A stretch of 64,000 nucleotides of DNA from Physcomitrium patens (taxonomy: Eukaryota; Streptophyta; Bryopsida; Funariales; Funariaceae): contig NC_037271.1 of the NCBI RefSeq assembly GCF_000002425.4, positions 6,338,374 to 6,402,373 of the forward strand, written 5' to 3'. The translations under genes and the position numbers were made by a program. Under the pieces are notes generated by a model. The model ran no database searches, was not told the DNA's origin, and saw nothing but the letters and a program-made list of their open reading frames with translations. Shown in pieces: positions 10,065 through 24,100 of this stretch (position 1 is its first letter; each line of letters opens with the position of its first letter).

Positions 10065-13000
10065 CTAATTAGCAGCGTTCTTCAGTAGAGTAGCCTTCAA
10101 CTCCTTCTTGTTCACCTGCCAGATAACAGAAATCAGCGTCAACAATACAGTTAAAATTAAGGAATCATCATCCTGTAAGCAAGTATTGTAAAAAAAACCC
10201 ACAGATGATCCCATGAGTAGGAGTGATTTCTATGACTCACCAGATGTTCAACACTTGAACAACATAAAGCAAATAATTATGAGAAGTCAGTGTACAGGGT
10301 AATAGTTGACCTTGCGAACTCGTAACATGCAAACACTGTCATTAATTCAAACAGAATAAGCGCATAATAAATGGAAGGGCGTACCTTTCCCATGGCATTA
10401 AGAGGCAACGCGTCCCACACTAAAAGTTGTGATGGAATCTGTATATGCATGGCTTCCAGTGAGAATATTCGATATTACAATATTTTCGTTCATTAGCGCA
10501 TGCTAAGCAACCATACATTACGAACTGGAAGCACATGCCCTACGCAGCTAAAATCACATTATAGAATACAGTGATATCAAGAAAGTTTCGCTACCTTGTA
10601 AGGGGCCATTCTTTCTCGTGCCCAAGGCGTAAAAGCGTCCAAGGTTAGAGCTGGCTCTGACTTTGCAGATGCTTCAGCAGCCACATTTTCATGAATTACC
10701 ACTATTGCAGTCATTACTTCACCGTAGGTTTTATCCGGTACACCTATGACTGCACACTCCGAAATAGCTGGATGCTGCTCCAAAGGTAACAACTTGTCCA
10801 CCTCAGATAGAATATCGTTGCAACAGAGTATTTTGGGAGGACACGACAATGTGCCAAAAATTTCAACGCACAGTAGGTCTCAACACTCTTGGTTACAAAA
10901 ACAATGTCCTCATCCAACCCAGGACCAACATAAGAGTGCTCATACCTGCAGGAGAACGGCCTCTATCTCAAGAGCAGACAGCTTGTAGCCCCCAGATTTA
11001 ACAATGTCAACACTAGTCCCTGTATCAAGAAGGAAAAAGTCATGATGCTAGATAAGCACTTCCATGAGACCGCAATACACACATCAAATGAAGTCAGGAA
11101 GGCGGGTGTTTTCCGTAATTGATTCGAGGAACAAGCATCGTATAAAAGAATTACAATTTAAATCCACAATATGATTAGCTATGAGATACTAAAAGCGTAG
11201 TTAGGATTTGCATACGTACTTCCCAGAATCTTGACATAACCATCCACAACAGTTACGGTATCACCCGTTCTAAAGTAGCCATCCTCTCTGAAAGATTCAC
11301 TAGTCACCTGGAGAAATTATGTCATACTTTTAGGCCTATACGATGGTTTTCAGAAAAGAAACTTATTTGCTTATGACAGCATATACAAGCATGCTAAACT
11401 TTGCTTCATTTAAAAATAAAAATAAAAAGTGTAGTAAGCAGATACGAATATGTCCTTACACAGAAGAAGCAATAGGAGCATAACAACGAACACAACAAAT
11501 ACTAAGAAATCAAAGTTGTTTAATACCTTTGGCTTTCGCCAATACTCTTGGAACATGGCAGGGCTTTTGATGCAGAGTTCTCCGACATCTGCCTCTTCGC
11601 GTCCCTCTTCCGCAATCAGCATCTGCGAATGCAACACTGAAATTAGATATTTATGTACGCTCCTTAACTCGACACAATTATCCCATGACCTGACAACTGT
11701 CGTTAGAGACGTAATGAGATTTTTTCTTAAATCATATACTTCTTTCTACATCCCAATTCGGAGGCTCAGTAAGAAAAGAGGTACCTGTACCCCTGGAAGA
11801 GGCATTCCTACAAAACCTGCCCTTCGTTCCCCATTCAAAGGGTTGGACAGGGCCATAACGAACTGCAAACATGGAACGAGTTAATAGTGAGATTTACTAG
11901 TTGGTCTTAGCCGTCACAAATCTAGAATCCTCTGTCGTTACGATGAGCTTAGGAACCATTGTGCATGATAGCTTGATAAAAACTTTTCCATGACCAAATG
12001 GAACGTACTAAACAGGGACAGCTAAGAGTGAACATCGACCTCATTACGATAATGTTAAGTCGCATACCTCAGTCATCCCATATCTCTCCAGAAGGCGATG
12101 GCCAGTCACTCTCTCCCACTTTTCCATGATTGGTTCTGGTAGTGCTGATGACCCACACATCTGCATACATCACAACGAAAATGTTAGCAATAACTCAACC
12201 AAACAACTCTATTACATACCAATAACGTTTGCCAGACATGACGATGTTAATAGAGGAGCAATTAGGTCCGTGATCACCATCAGGCGGAGTTGTCTGGCTG
12301 CGTAAGAACATGCTTTCTGAGAATCGGCATCCATCGCATCATATCCTTGCAGTAACCGCGTGTACATAGTTGGAACCTGTAAACACGAGAAGCAGGATAA
12401 GCTAACCGAGCAGAATACGTTTGCTAACGCAGCAGTGTGCATGGGAGTCACTGGACTCACATTCCATCCGAAGCTCCCCAGAAGTTTGGGCTGTCGGAAC
12501 ACGAGAAAGATGTGAACTCTTGTCAAACACCTTCCATAGAATAAGTATTTTACATCAGATAGCATGAAAGCATACCCCAGTGAAAACTGTTGTTGAAAGA
12601 TGACCTCTCACACCTTCCCTCGGATATGAATCTTTCCATCGATTCCAAATTCCACTAACACTGAACTTGGGCAGGAATTCCACCTTCACAATGTCCACAA
12701 TCTCAAAGTAAGAAAAGGTTCGATCTTTGTGGTAAAAAATACTGATTAAATATTCTTTTTGTACAAAGATCCATCTTAAGTGAACTCGATCTAAAATGAT
12801 CCAAAATGATCCAAAAGGGAAATGTCTGAGAGAAGTGTGTAAGAGGTTTGTACCGAGGCTCCCACGAAAAGTGGTGCAAGCAACGCATTGAAAACCCCAT
12901 GCACATGTGAACTCTATTTGAAGTCAAGGAGAATCATAATAGCTGCTAAAGACTGTAGTAACAAGTATATCAGCGGTTGAACTTTGAATGCGCAAGATTC

Positions 13001-14796
13001 ACGGTCTAGAGGATATGATGCAAGGGTAGGCAATGAAGGAATCGATCCGAATTAGTGTACTCCCAAGCCTCTGCCAACATGCGGACCTGAAAACAGTGCA
13101 TAGGATACTTTCAGTCATTGTATTTCGAAACTTTGAAAAGAAAGCACATATTGTAACAAACATCTACAGGCTACATAAATGGCACGTACTTCTGGACAGC
13201 ATTTTGACCTACCTGAGCTCCTATGCTGGCGTGAGTATGAACAACACCCTTTGGTTTTCCAGTAGTTCCACTTGTATAGATAATCAGAGCTGGGTTAGCA
13301 CCTACAATAATCACGGTTCATAATAAAAGTGAATCTTTTTCAAATACAGGTCACAAGTTCGCTGTAGGAAATGTCTTACTGTTCAGTAAAATTACCTCAT
13401 GCCGAAAACATAGCAGAAGTTATATACCTTCAAGTTCGGACGAGGCCTTATCAATTTCTGCTAACATATCCTCGAATGTTAGATTTTCCTGCTGGGAAGT
13501 ATCTCCAACACAGGACACTTCTGGAAGAACAAGATAGTCTGCAGAGCACTTCTTAGCCACTCCTTCCAACTGATCTCGAAACTCTTCAGTGGACGCAACA
13601 GCAGAAACGTCCTGCGAGACAACACCTAATTAGCATCAATACTAACTGCTAAAAAATGCATCAAGCAGAGACAGCCTTCAACAGTAGTCCGAAGGCGATA
13701 GATGCATATTTCGACACAATTCGTATTATTGAGTAACTTTTTCAAACACATTGATTTGCAATATTGAATCTTGGTAAACAGGAGACTGTAAGCACTTGTA
13801 CAAAAATTGCAATAAGCGAATGGTTAAAAAATTTAGGCCGTGAGCAGATGGGCATACAAAACAGCATATATTCACTCATGACAGTCAGTGAGGTAATATG
13901 ATGGTGAATTGAAATGTCCCAGCACAAGACAAAGGGCTTGAAGAACTAGTTCAAGCAATCTAACACCATTACAATGACTGTCAAGCATCATATCGTCAAA
14001 TTTGTACACAGTCGTCACACCGCGTCAGTTAAAATGTAGACAAGTTCCGCCTCGGGATAGCTAAGAGCCAAAGGAACTGCAACGGCTCCATTCAACCAAA
14101 CTGCCCACATGCTGGCAACGAATTCCGCAGACGGCTTCGCCATAATGCCCACTCGCGTCCCACGTAATCTTATCAAATCCTGAAGGTCACATGGAACATG
14201 CGTGTCAACAAATGTAATTGCGTACTTCTAGAATGCGCACCATAGCGACCAAAATTTGATAGCTCAAGAAACCGAATCAGAAAGTAATGCATCGGTTATT
14301 AGTGCAACCTAATATTTATTTCAATGTCAACATAAAGGACCAGGTTACGGTAGAAAGTTGAGTAATTTCCACACTATGTATGTCAAGCATTTAGAAGCAC
14401 CATAATTTTTGTGCGGATATTAAGGACAGAAGAACAATGTGCCGGTTGAAATTGGCTAAATTTAAGATTTTTATCAATCTCAATACACGACTTCAAGACG
14501 ATCGCCTGCATCTAAATGTCCGACGAACTTCTAGACAACTAAACAAATTGTAACATTTAACGATCTTGACAATTGGAAGCAGCTATAATTCTTCAGAGTT
14601 CTTGTACCTCACTACCGACGACTGTTCCATTTGATTTAGTTGATTTAACGCCTTCCCCATGATGCATCATCTTTGAGATCTGAAACGCTGATTGTAGCAA
14701 GTGTCCATAGCTGTAGTTCTTTTGCCCAGCAGATATTGCTATGGCATTTTGAGATTGGGAAGAATCAAGCTTCTTTTCCAACTTCAATACCTCCAT
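10065..14796 (-). CDS. AAE13: Malonyl-CoA synthetase, AAE13-like acyl-activating enzyme (16 coding exons)
   Basis: Members of this family join malonate to CoA with ATP; Arabidopsis AAE13 acts in cytosol and mitochondria. Exons in coding order: 14796-14608, 14179-14021, 13611-13428, 13301-13213, 13086-13017, 12906-12854, 12683-12576, 12376-12278, 12160-12068, 11862-11785, 11622-11527, 11307-11220, 11019-10946, 10774-10595, 10438-10385, 10115-10065. All phases agree and give 554 residues, close to the Arabidopsis enzyme (about 540). Motifs: AMP-binding [11 protein letters not shown] (186-196), HCLPLHHVHG (spanning the AT-AC intron), LERYGMTE (ending 348), GYFRTGD (416-422), [11 protein letters not shown] (445-455), and NAMGKVNKKELK with catalytic Lys about 538. 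The start ATG gives MEVLK, matching MEVFK of AAE13. Upstream codons stay open for at least 14 residues, so a longer organelle-targeted form is possible. All other introns are GT-AG. I see no lesion. Confidence 0.93.
12907..13016 (-). other. AT-AC (U12-type) intron in the AAE13-like gene
   Basis: On the minus strand the intron begins ATATCCTCT and ends TTCAC, 110 nt. No GT donor is available after CTACCCTTGCAT, and only AT-AC splicing restores the family motif LPLHHVHG with the His codon split C/AT. A U12 branch-site-like CTCCTTGAC lies about 17 nt upstream of the 3' end. The neighbouring introns are ordinary GT-AG. Confidence 0.88.
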
Positions 14797-16080
14797 GCCT
14801 TCGTTTATGTGTGCTGACACAAAAACGCCACAGCACAATATTACTACAGAAAAAGGCCCTCAGGAAATGAAACGGACGATTCAGCACCGGTGAGGAATGG
14901 AGAAACGACTACTTTGTTCAGTGAACACCTTACGCAAAGTATCAATTAGGAATAGAGTATGAAAGAATCGTGATAGTAAGAACGCAGCCATGCGCTGATC
15001 ACACTCGGCTAAACGTCACGGTCAGAACATTCTGCAAAGAAATCTGTAACTTGAACCACTGAAAAAGAACAACTCGAACTGCAATTTTAAGAACAGCAGA
15101 AAATTGGCCAGAGACGTTAGCTTTGAAGACAAGGTTGCCACTAGCAAAAGGATAGCTACATGTCTAATGAGAGCTTTCAACTCCAGGAGTTCGCAAACAG
15201 TGGCGATCAATATCTGTTTTCCCGGGTGTTGAAAATCTCAAGCCCAAACGCAATCATCATTTTAAGACTTAAAGAGCAGGGACTCAAAGTTTTGATGCAC
15301 ACCTGAAACCATCTGGGCCTATCTTGTCTTAAAATACAGAGGTTGGGACAATATCAACGCTATTCTGCAACTGAAAGTCCCAAAATAACGAATGCAATCC
15401 TACAGGATACAAGACAACCCAAGCAGCTTGCTGTTCGCTCGTCTTCAGCTACGAAGGCCCGTCACAAGTACTTCTAATTGGTGCATCAGCACACAGCAGA
15501 TTTTCCAGACACGGGCTACGACTCAATAACACGACGTTTATTACTACAATCGTTAGAGAGAACAAACGCTAATTGTATCCCATGCTGTACAGCGCGCAGA
15601 CTGGTGCGGGCCACAATAAAATTTAGCTATGAATACTGTACATGCCAGCGCAGGTGAACGTAAGCGACATTGGAACCTCAATTACACAGCGCCACAGTCG
15701 GGAACCTTCAGATAGCTCCCAAACTTCGAGGACCGTCCAAGAAAGGAACCCTGAGAGCTCTAAGAAACTAACCCTGCTCAGACATGGCAAAATCAGGGAC
15801 TCGCGATAGACGAAAGAAACAAATTGATTACCAGAAAATGAAGATAGAGCTCTCGCGAGCGAGTTACTCACGCACCCGCCGCTGCGACTAGCAATGCAAC
15901 ACGCAGGTTGGCTAAGCTGGTGAAACGACAAACGAAGGCAGAGCGCCTGACGATGCTGTAATGCCACGAGCACTGTCTGCATCTTGACTAACGTGCACTC
16001 ATCACAAAAATACGCTCGATTGTTAACTAGAAAGTGACTAAACAAGAGGTTACTGTACGATCAAGCCAGAATCACCACAG
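14797..16080 (-). other. 5' leader region of the AAE13-like gene
   Basis: Gene-like base composition continues upstream of the MEVLK start. Possible splice acceptors lie 17 and 47 nt before the ATG (GTGTCAG and CTGTAG), so 5' leader exons are likely. The leader structure cannot be fixed without transcripts. Confidence 0.45.
15872..15982 (-). CDS. Candidate targeting-peptide exon upstream of the AAE13-like gene
   Basis: ATG at 15982 opens 37 codons, MQTVLVALQHRQALCLRLSF and on, rich in Arg, Ser, Leu and Gln with no acidic residue. It is followed by a strong donor, C|GTGAGT. It resembles a mitochondrial or plastid presequence. The exon ends in phase 0, whereas the visible acceptors before the MEVLK exon need phase 1, so a direct in-frame join is not shown. 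It could be a uORF-bearing leader exon, or need a further exon. Speculative. Confidence 0.25.
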
Positions 16081-16102
16081 TGTGCTCGAGACAAAGGAAA
16101 TC

Positions 16103-16150
16103 CCTCTCTCTCTCTCTCTCTCTCGCTCTCTCTCTATCTCTCTCTCTCTC
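16103..16150 (-). repeat. GA microsatellite in the AAE13-like promoter/leader
   Basis: An imperfect (CT)n run on the plus strand, GA-rich on the coding strand, lies just upstream of the inferred leader. Such GA/CT tracts are common near plant transcription starts. A second CT-rich patch lies at about 16437..16458. Confidence 0.7.
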
Positions 16151-16620
16151 CATAATTTTACAAACAGTACACCTCTCCGACTACAACACGACGTCATGCA
16201 CAGTTCTCACAAATCGGGTCGGAGAAGCACTAGGGGAATTATCACAGCCCATGGAAATCCACAAAAAAAAGCAACTTCCGGCCAAAAGCACCAGAAGTAA
16301 TCACGGAACTACGCCTCGGTCCCGGCATGTCGCATCTTACAGAAGCCGATGCTTGTCGACGTGGAAGGAATTCCTCTAATGTCTCGGCAATACGCTTTAC
16401 TCGGCACTGCTGGTCACCTTAATGCTGGATTTGAAGCTCTCTCCCTCTCTCTCTCTCGTGTCCTGCTGTGCGAAGGAAGGAAGAGCGTGGGACAGCAGCA
16501 GCAGCATTGCTCGAGGTTTCGTCTCTCTGCGGTGCAGCATCTGCAGCAATGCGACATCATCATCGTCATCCTCTTCTGCTCCATCTCGTACGCACATCGC
16601 GCCTCAGATACACAACCCCT

Positions 16621-16638
16621 CCCCCCCCCCCCCCCCCC
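16621..16638. repeat. Poly-C run
   Basis: At least 18 consecutive C on the plus strand; a place where assembly length is uncertain. Confidence 0.9.
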
Positions 16639-16982
16639 AAGCCCTAATTTCCCCTCTATTACCCCTCTTGTTCCTCCAATGCCACCAAGTAACTCACATT
16701 CAATAATAATAATAATAATAATTTGACATGATTGATAATAACTTCAATTGTGTGCATCTGTCTGGACAATTCTACATGGAATTATCTAAAGACTTGTTCT
16801 CTAAACTTGTTCTCTAAAGTTGTTTTTAACTTTTGGGCTACAATGATCTTTATAAATGTGAATAGGTTGGTGGTTCAAATCTTAGCTATGAAATGTTCAA
16901 CTCTTCTTGAAGAAAACACCTGGCATGGAGATAATGGATTTCTAATGTTTCAAATAAATAATCAATTGATGAATTAATTTTA

Positions 16983-19330
16983 AAATTTCTGAATTCCATA
17001 ATTTTTTTAGTTTTACATGATTAGAAAAATTAAAATAAATATTCTTTTATTTAATATTTTAAACAATCTTTCAAACTTTCAATTCTATAGAATAAAACTA
17101 ATTCCTTAAAAACATATAATCTTAAAACAAACTAGAGATCTTATAGTAGTAATTTTTCTTTGGAATTACCTTAAAAACTAAAAATGTATATTAATTCTTA
17201 TGCTTAGAAAAATAAAACCTTTATTTATTAAAGAAAGAATATTTTTCCAAACTACAAAAAATAGAGATTTGTTAATCTTTTATTAAACACCTAACTCTTC
17301 TTTGGTGAAGCTTATAATAACTTCTTAAAACAATATATAGATTTTTATAGTATATTTTAGAAAAAAAATAAAAATATTAGACTTAAACATTTTTTACCAT
17401 TATATAATTAATCCATTAAAAAAAATTGAATTACACTTTAGACCACCTTACAATATTTTGCAAAACATGTTATTTCTTCTAAAAATATATCATAAAAGTC
17501 TCATCTTAAGAATATATCAACAAACATCTTATCAAATAAAAATAAATAAATAAATAAATTACTTTTTTTAGACATCAATAATACCTATGCATTCTTCTAT
17601 AATGGTTGCAAAGAAATATTATAAACGAAGAACTATTTTTATATTGTATTTACTTTCACACTTTCAACTTTATTTTGTAATGTCTTAAGAACATTGGAAT
17701 TTATAAAAAAAAATATAATTTTTTTAACCATCTAAAATAATAAAAATATTTAAAAAGACTGCTATGTTATTTTATATAATATACAAAAAAAATCCCATAT
17801 ACAAGGAGTAATTGGTCTTTTGAAAGAATATTTGTTAAACTATACTCACAAATTCTTTTTCATGAAAACATTTGAAACTTTTTTACATATACAAGTTTGT
17901 TCCTAAGAGCAGGTTGACATCACAAATAGATGGTCTTTAGTAGTATCCATATCTACAAAGATAGCACCCTCTATTATAAATTGAATTCAAGAAAGACAAA
18001 AGATGCAAATGCATTAAATCCATTTATTTAAGAATACTTTATAGTGATTGATTCTTTTGATTTCCATAACATGATTGCTAATTTAACATTCTACATCTTT
18101 AAGAAAATATAATGCACTAAATTTTGTTTAATTTAGACAAATAAAGACTATAACATGGTAGTTGGTAGATTTAAAGCACAAATAGTAGTGATAATGGCAT
18201 TGTCTAAGAATTTGATGCACGACAAGAAAGTTGTAGTGTAGAATATTCAATAACTAGAGTAAATTCAAATATATCCAAATACCACTTATATAGCCACTCA
18301 TAAAAATATCAGATAAAGAAATTCCAATTAGAAGAAAAAAACTCCTAACTCACATCAAGTACCAATGAGAACCAAAACTTGAAGAACACAAATTCATCTC
18401 AATGGAAAAGAAGATCAACACAAGCATTGAAGAGAAGAGTCAAGATCTTTGGCCACTAGATAAATTTTCAACTAATTGGTGACGATGCAACAAGTATATG
18501 GACACTACTTCAAATCATCAATGTTGAAGGGAGCATTGTGCCAACAAAATCACATGGCGACCTTGATACTATAAATCTAAGATACACAAAGATTCAAATT
18601 CAACCTACAAACATGCCTAGTACAGCATTGGAACCATTTTTAGATCGAAGAAAATCAAATTAGTACATCTTCCAACTCCACCAAACATAAGTACATAGTA
18701 GAAGGTAAAAAACAAAAGAAATAATTTAATAATATAGCTCTCTTGGTCTTAAACATCAATTAACAAAAAAAATGATGTTGCTACACTCATCAAAAAAAAA
18801 TCTCTTTAAATTTCCTTTAATTTTATATAAATTACTAGAATGATTCTTTAAAAGCTTCAAAACCAAACATGTAGAACTCATCAATATTTTTCTAATATAT
18901 AGAGACAATTCATTGTACACAATATTTTATATTGGAAACATCCAAACCAATTAAGCTCACAATTTCAAATGAACTTAAATCTAAACATCAACAAAAGTTA
19001 AAATAGTTAGGAAATTTTATGATTTTAGAATTAATTAGGAATCTTAATTTATAGATAAAATAATTAATTAAATGGAATAAAATTAAATTTTACCATTATT
19101 CAAATGTTTAACCATGCACAAAAACAATTACATCAAATTCTAATTTAATCATATCAAAGGCATGAAACAAATCCTAGCTAGATATAGCTTTAAGGTGGAC
19201 AACAAAGAAATTTGCTTCTATCCATAGATGCCATACTACAAATTGAATCTCATACCATCTGACAAAAAAATGAAAATAGTGCTATGGATACAAATCTTGG
19301 AACTCCTATATGTAATAAAAGAAAAGAGAG

Positions 19331-19371
<41 letters not shown>

Positions 19372-21060
19372 ACAATATATTTTCTTATAAATCTTTGATA
19401 TCTTGATGATCAACAATGGTGAATTTTATTGCTCCAAAATTTTCAGACTATAGGTGTGGATATTCACAAAAAACATATCTATATTATTCAAATCAATCAA
19501 AATCTTTCAAATCAACAAAAAAAGACTTTTAAATAAAAACCTAAATTATCATACAAAAAATTTATTACACAATGTAAATAATATTTTTTTTGTAATTACA
19601 ATAATGTGGACTATAATTCTATTTTTAGAAATACAAGAGATTACATTGCCTATAAAAAAATAACTAAAATATACCAACAAATGCAATCTAAGACTCTATT
19701 CTTCTCAATAGCAACTCAAGATTCAACTACCAAATTATACAATATGTTCTTGGCTTATAATTGCATAGATCACATTCAACAACAAGACCAACAACCTCAA
19801 GCTTTGTGTGGCAATCTATTAAACAAAATATGTAGGACAATATAATGACTTCACTACAAAAAGAAGCAATTGGATACATCACAACACACATCTACAATTC
19901 ATTCCGAATAGCCTTTAAATAAAGACTGTAATTTCAAAATAACTAATTTTTAGAAAAAATAGTATTAATTCTAATCAATAAGAACTTAGACAATTAATAT
20001 GTAATTCTATTATTTATTTATAAATGAATCCACCAATTTCATTCTACTTAATACAACCTTTGAATAAGAAAACCTAAAATCAAGAAGATGCATGTACTTA
20101 TCTAGTAAACAAAACCATGTTATATCTCTAATTTAAGATCATATTGAAAAGAAAACATAAGAACATAATACAAAAATGGGATATTGTATATTAGATTTAT
20201 GAATAGCTTTAATTTGTAAGAATAATTATATTGTACATAATAGTTGTCTTCATTAAATATAACAATGCAAAATTTTTATTGAAGACAAATCACAACTACT
20301 ACTAGTATACTATCTTCAAACATATTGAATACCAGAATCTTTCATCTCCACTCATTCAGAGTAAAGCATGAAAAATAAAAAATAAATAAAAAAAACTATA
20401 GCATATATTTTTGCTTTGGCATACATCCTCCTCAAGACCTCTCATTTGACTTCATAATCTCGATGACTATCTTAAAAATTAACATACAATCAAATAACCA
20501 AAATCAAGTCATAGAAAAAAAAGAGCACTCACTCTTTTGAAGTAAGCTTAAGAGTATGATGGAACTCATCATTATTACATCTTTGAATGTTTAAGATTTG
20601 AGCTATGAACAAGCTATCATCTTAAAACAATGCAAGATTAAGAAATTCATTGCAAGAATAACTACTAGGCCTAATATACTACTCTTGTAAGAATATAAAC
20701 TTTTACTTATAGAATGCCAAAAAAAACACATGTAGTATGAATTTTTCCAAATGAACTATGCTTTGGAGTAAAGCTTAATAGTTTGCAGCTCATAGTATAT
20801 TTATAAGAAGAATTGGCATACTACTCTTTAAAAAATTTGCTACATAATTCTATAATCATGGAATAATTGAACATAATTACATTTAATTTGTCATCTTTTA
20901 ATTTCCAAGCTACTCAAAATTGATGTCATTAATATATATGACTATAACAATATTAGTAATAAAACTAAATTCTAAAAATATATCAAAAGGTTATTTTTTT
21001 AAGCATATTATATCCTTTTTGGTAATTTTAATTGTATAAAATAAAAAAAGATAAAAAAAA
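16983..21060. other. AT-rich DNA, probably decayed transposon remains
   Basis: No intact coding frame. A poly-A run occupies 19331..19369. Some of this may be the 5' half of the LINE that follows, but I cannot identify a domain. Short frames here (for example 19454..19845) show no family features. Confidence 0.45.
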
Positions 21061-21076
21061 AAAAAAAAAAAAAAAA

Positions 21077-21106
<30 letters not shown>
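21061..21106. repeat. Poly-A run followed by (AAC)n
   Basis: Homopurine run to 21079, then about nine AAC units. It lies just before the LINE endonuclease-like stretch. Confidence 0.85.
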
Positions 21107-21107
<1 letters not shown>

Positions 21108-21120
21108 TAATAGAGGCCAA

Positions 21121-24100
21121 AATAAAATAATTGCATGGAATGATCTTATTCTATACCTCAAAGTATTCGACTACTTCTACAATGACTTCTTTATGAAGGC
21201 AAGCTCCAAAAAATTCAAACAAAATAATAGAAGACAAGTCTCCAATATAGTTTGTATCCAGATCAATATAATACAATTATTTACTAAAATTCGATAATTT
21301 AGAAATTTCACAAGACTCTGGTATATAATTACTCATATCTTAGATCATGCATCCAACTTTGTAAAATCCACCCAAATTGACCTTCTTTAATACATAACTT
21401 CCAATTTAATACATATTATCTTGAAATACTACAAGATAGAGCATTGTTACTATATGCATGGATATAAGCCATTGCCAACAATTTGGACCGCAATTGGAAT
21501 ACTAAAATTGCCATTGTAGTCAAAGCCATCAAAGTAATCAATGACATGTATACAAAGAAATGAAAAAAAAAAATGGAGCAACAACTTTGAGAATCAATTT
21601 TGAAATGTATACAATGCCAAAATGATATTGTTGGACGATTGAAACAATAGCTAAGCTCTAAAATAACTCAATAAAGTCCAAACAAACTTACTATATTTTT
21701 TTGAAAAGCCAAGATAGACCTCAAATATGAAAATAAGTTATACAAATGGATCCAAGTACGAAACTACTATAGTTAAGAATTATTTGATTATCACAATAGA
21801 TAATGAAAGCTAATTCTATTCAAAGAATTTTCAGGCAATATGTATATATTTTTAGATCTGTAAGATATAGAAGCCTTTGTAGATAATAATCATCTTTATA
21901 TTTTCTTGACCAAAAAATTGAAACAAACCATTATAAAAATTGAGAATGCTTTTATAGTATATCATGTTTAATAAAAGAAATATAAAATATTAAGCTTTTT
22001 TAACTATCTTACTTCCTAGAAGTACAATAAGTCATTCAAAGTACTTCAATTGGTCGTACTATATAACTTGACAAAATATTGGCCGAATTTTACCACAAGC
22101 TACTTACAAAAACCTCAATAAATCATTTAAAATTCTACCAAAAAGTTTTAAACTTCTACCACTGATGTCGAAGATTAAATATGAATAAAATAGTATTAAT
22201 TCTAAAATTAGGAGACATCTCATTTATTATTAATTTTATACATATATCCTTCTTGGATTATATTTATAAGATCTATATTAAGCTCTTAGCTATTAAGATG
22301 CATGAATACCTCCCATCTTAGATTCAGAAGTTGTATATTATTTTTGTCTTTAAATGCTCAATATTTGACAATATATTTACTATCTTCAAGGCTATGTCTT
22401 AGGCCAAAAGTAGCAATCAAGAGCTTATCTTCTTTCTAATTAACTTTGAAAAGGCCTATGATTGGATGAATTGGCCATTTTTTAAAGAAATAATGATTTG
22501 CATGGAATTTAGTTAAGATTAGGTAGTATTTATTATGACAGTGTATATAAAAGCTTCTTTTGTAGGCAACCTAAATGAAAATCCATACTTCTCCTTTCAA
22601 TTGGAATAATTAATCAAATAAGGAGACTCATTGGTTACCTATATCTACTTTCTCACAATGGATGTACTTGGGCACATACTAAATAGTATACAATAAGGAA
22701 GCAAATGCCTTATACTCTTGGATCAAACAACCATGATAAATATTATATTTGTGGATGATTTTGCTCTCTATTTAAACAAGAGCGAAGACAATCTAGACCA
22801 AACTATAGATACTATTGAGATTTTTTACACTATGTTGGTAGCAAAAGTCAATTGCCAAAAGATGGTAGGAATTTGGTCCTCTTAAACATTGCGCTACTAG
22901 ACATGGCACTGTAACTTTGACATTAAGTAGCTCAAAAAAAACTATATAATATCGTACATTAATTTTTTTATTGGATTCTAGATAGTTTTTAAAAAAAATA
23001 ATAACAAAATCCTCTTCATGCTTACAAAGGGACTCACTACTTAGAATCCTCAATATATATCACTTATAGGTCTCATATTAATAGCAAACTAAGTATTATT
23101 CACCTTTATTTCATACTTATACTCATCAATATATATTATAGGTGTTACTTTTAAGCAAACTCACATATTTGTATACAACTATGCATAAGATATATAGACA
23201 TGCATTACAACTTGAAAAACAATTACTTTGACAACAATTATACAATCCATCATCTATTGCAAGGTAAAATTATTTAACTCTTCCATACAAATCATTATTC
23301 TCTTATCAAAACTAGTAATCAAAGACTTACAATCAAGAAATGAATCTTTGAAAAAAAAATTCTAACATTGTATTTTACAAAGCAAGATAGTTGAAATAAG
23401 AAAGTGACAAATTTATTTATATTAGATCATAAAAGCCAAGAGGCCATCAAAATATAACTTCTAATTGTAGAAAGTTGTCTTCAATACATGGATCCAATCC
23501 CAAAGCAGGTTGAAAAAAACCAACCCATATATTAGAAAGAGATTTTGCAACAACTACTATTCAACAATTTTTTCATCATGATACAAGTAGTATTAGAACT
23601 ATATATCCACTATGCATTCTAATTTTATATACAAAATAAAAATAATATATTCTATATTAAAGATATATAGAATATTATCAACTAATAATAGATATAAATC
23701 ACCTAACTTTGATACACCATAAAATCTAAAAATATCTACATTCAACAAATTAAATTACTTGTGAGTATTCTATAAAACTTGACTAGTATCTTCTCTCCAA
23801 AATCTAATGAATGGATTACTTTCAAAACAAAAGGCTCTACATATATATTCTAATATATCTTATGACAATATTGAAGAGGATGGCAATTCCATCAATATCA
23901 CATCCATCTTTTTAAAGAGCTTATTCAATCTTCAAGCAAAGCTACTAAGATCTCTCATAGGGATATTGAGCAAGTTTGCATAATCTTCACATTCTTTATA
24001 AAGGAAAAGATTTTATTATATAATCCAACTTCTTTATAGAGACTCAATACATAATATGGTTATTTGATGCACTTTCAATCCTTCATCTTCTATAGATTCT

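Noticed and set aside
15623-16045. 140-codon minus-strand frame upstream of the AAE13-like gene
   Set aside because: As a whole it shows no family match; only its 37-codon middle part with a good donor was kept as a weak leader-exon candidate.
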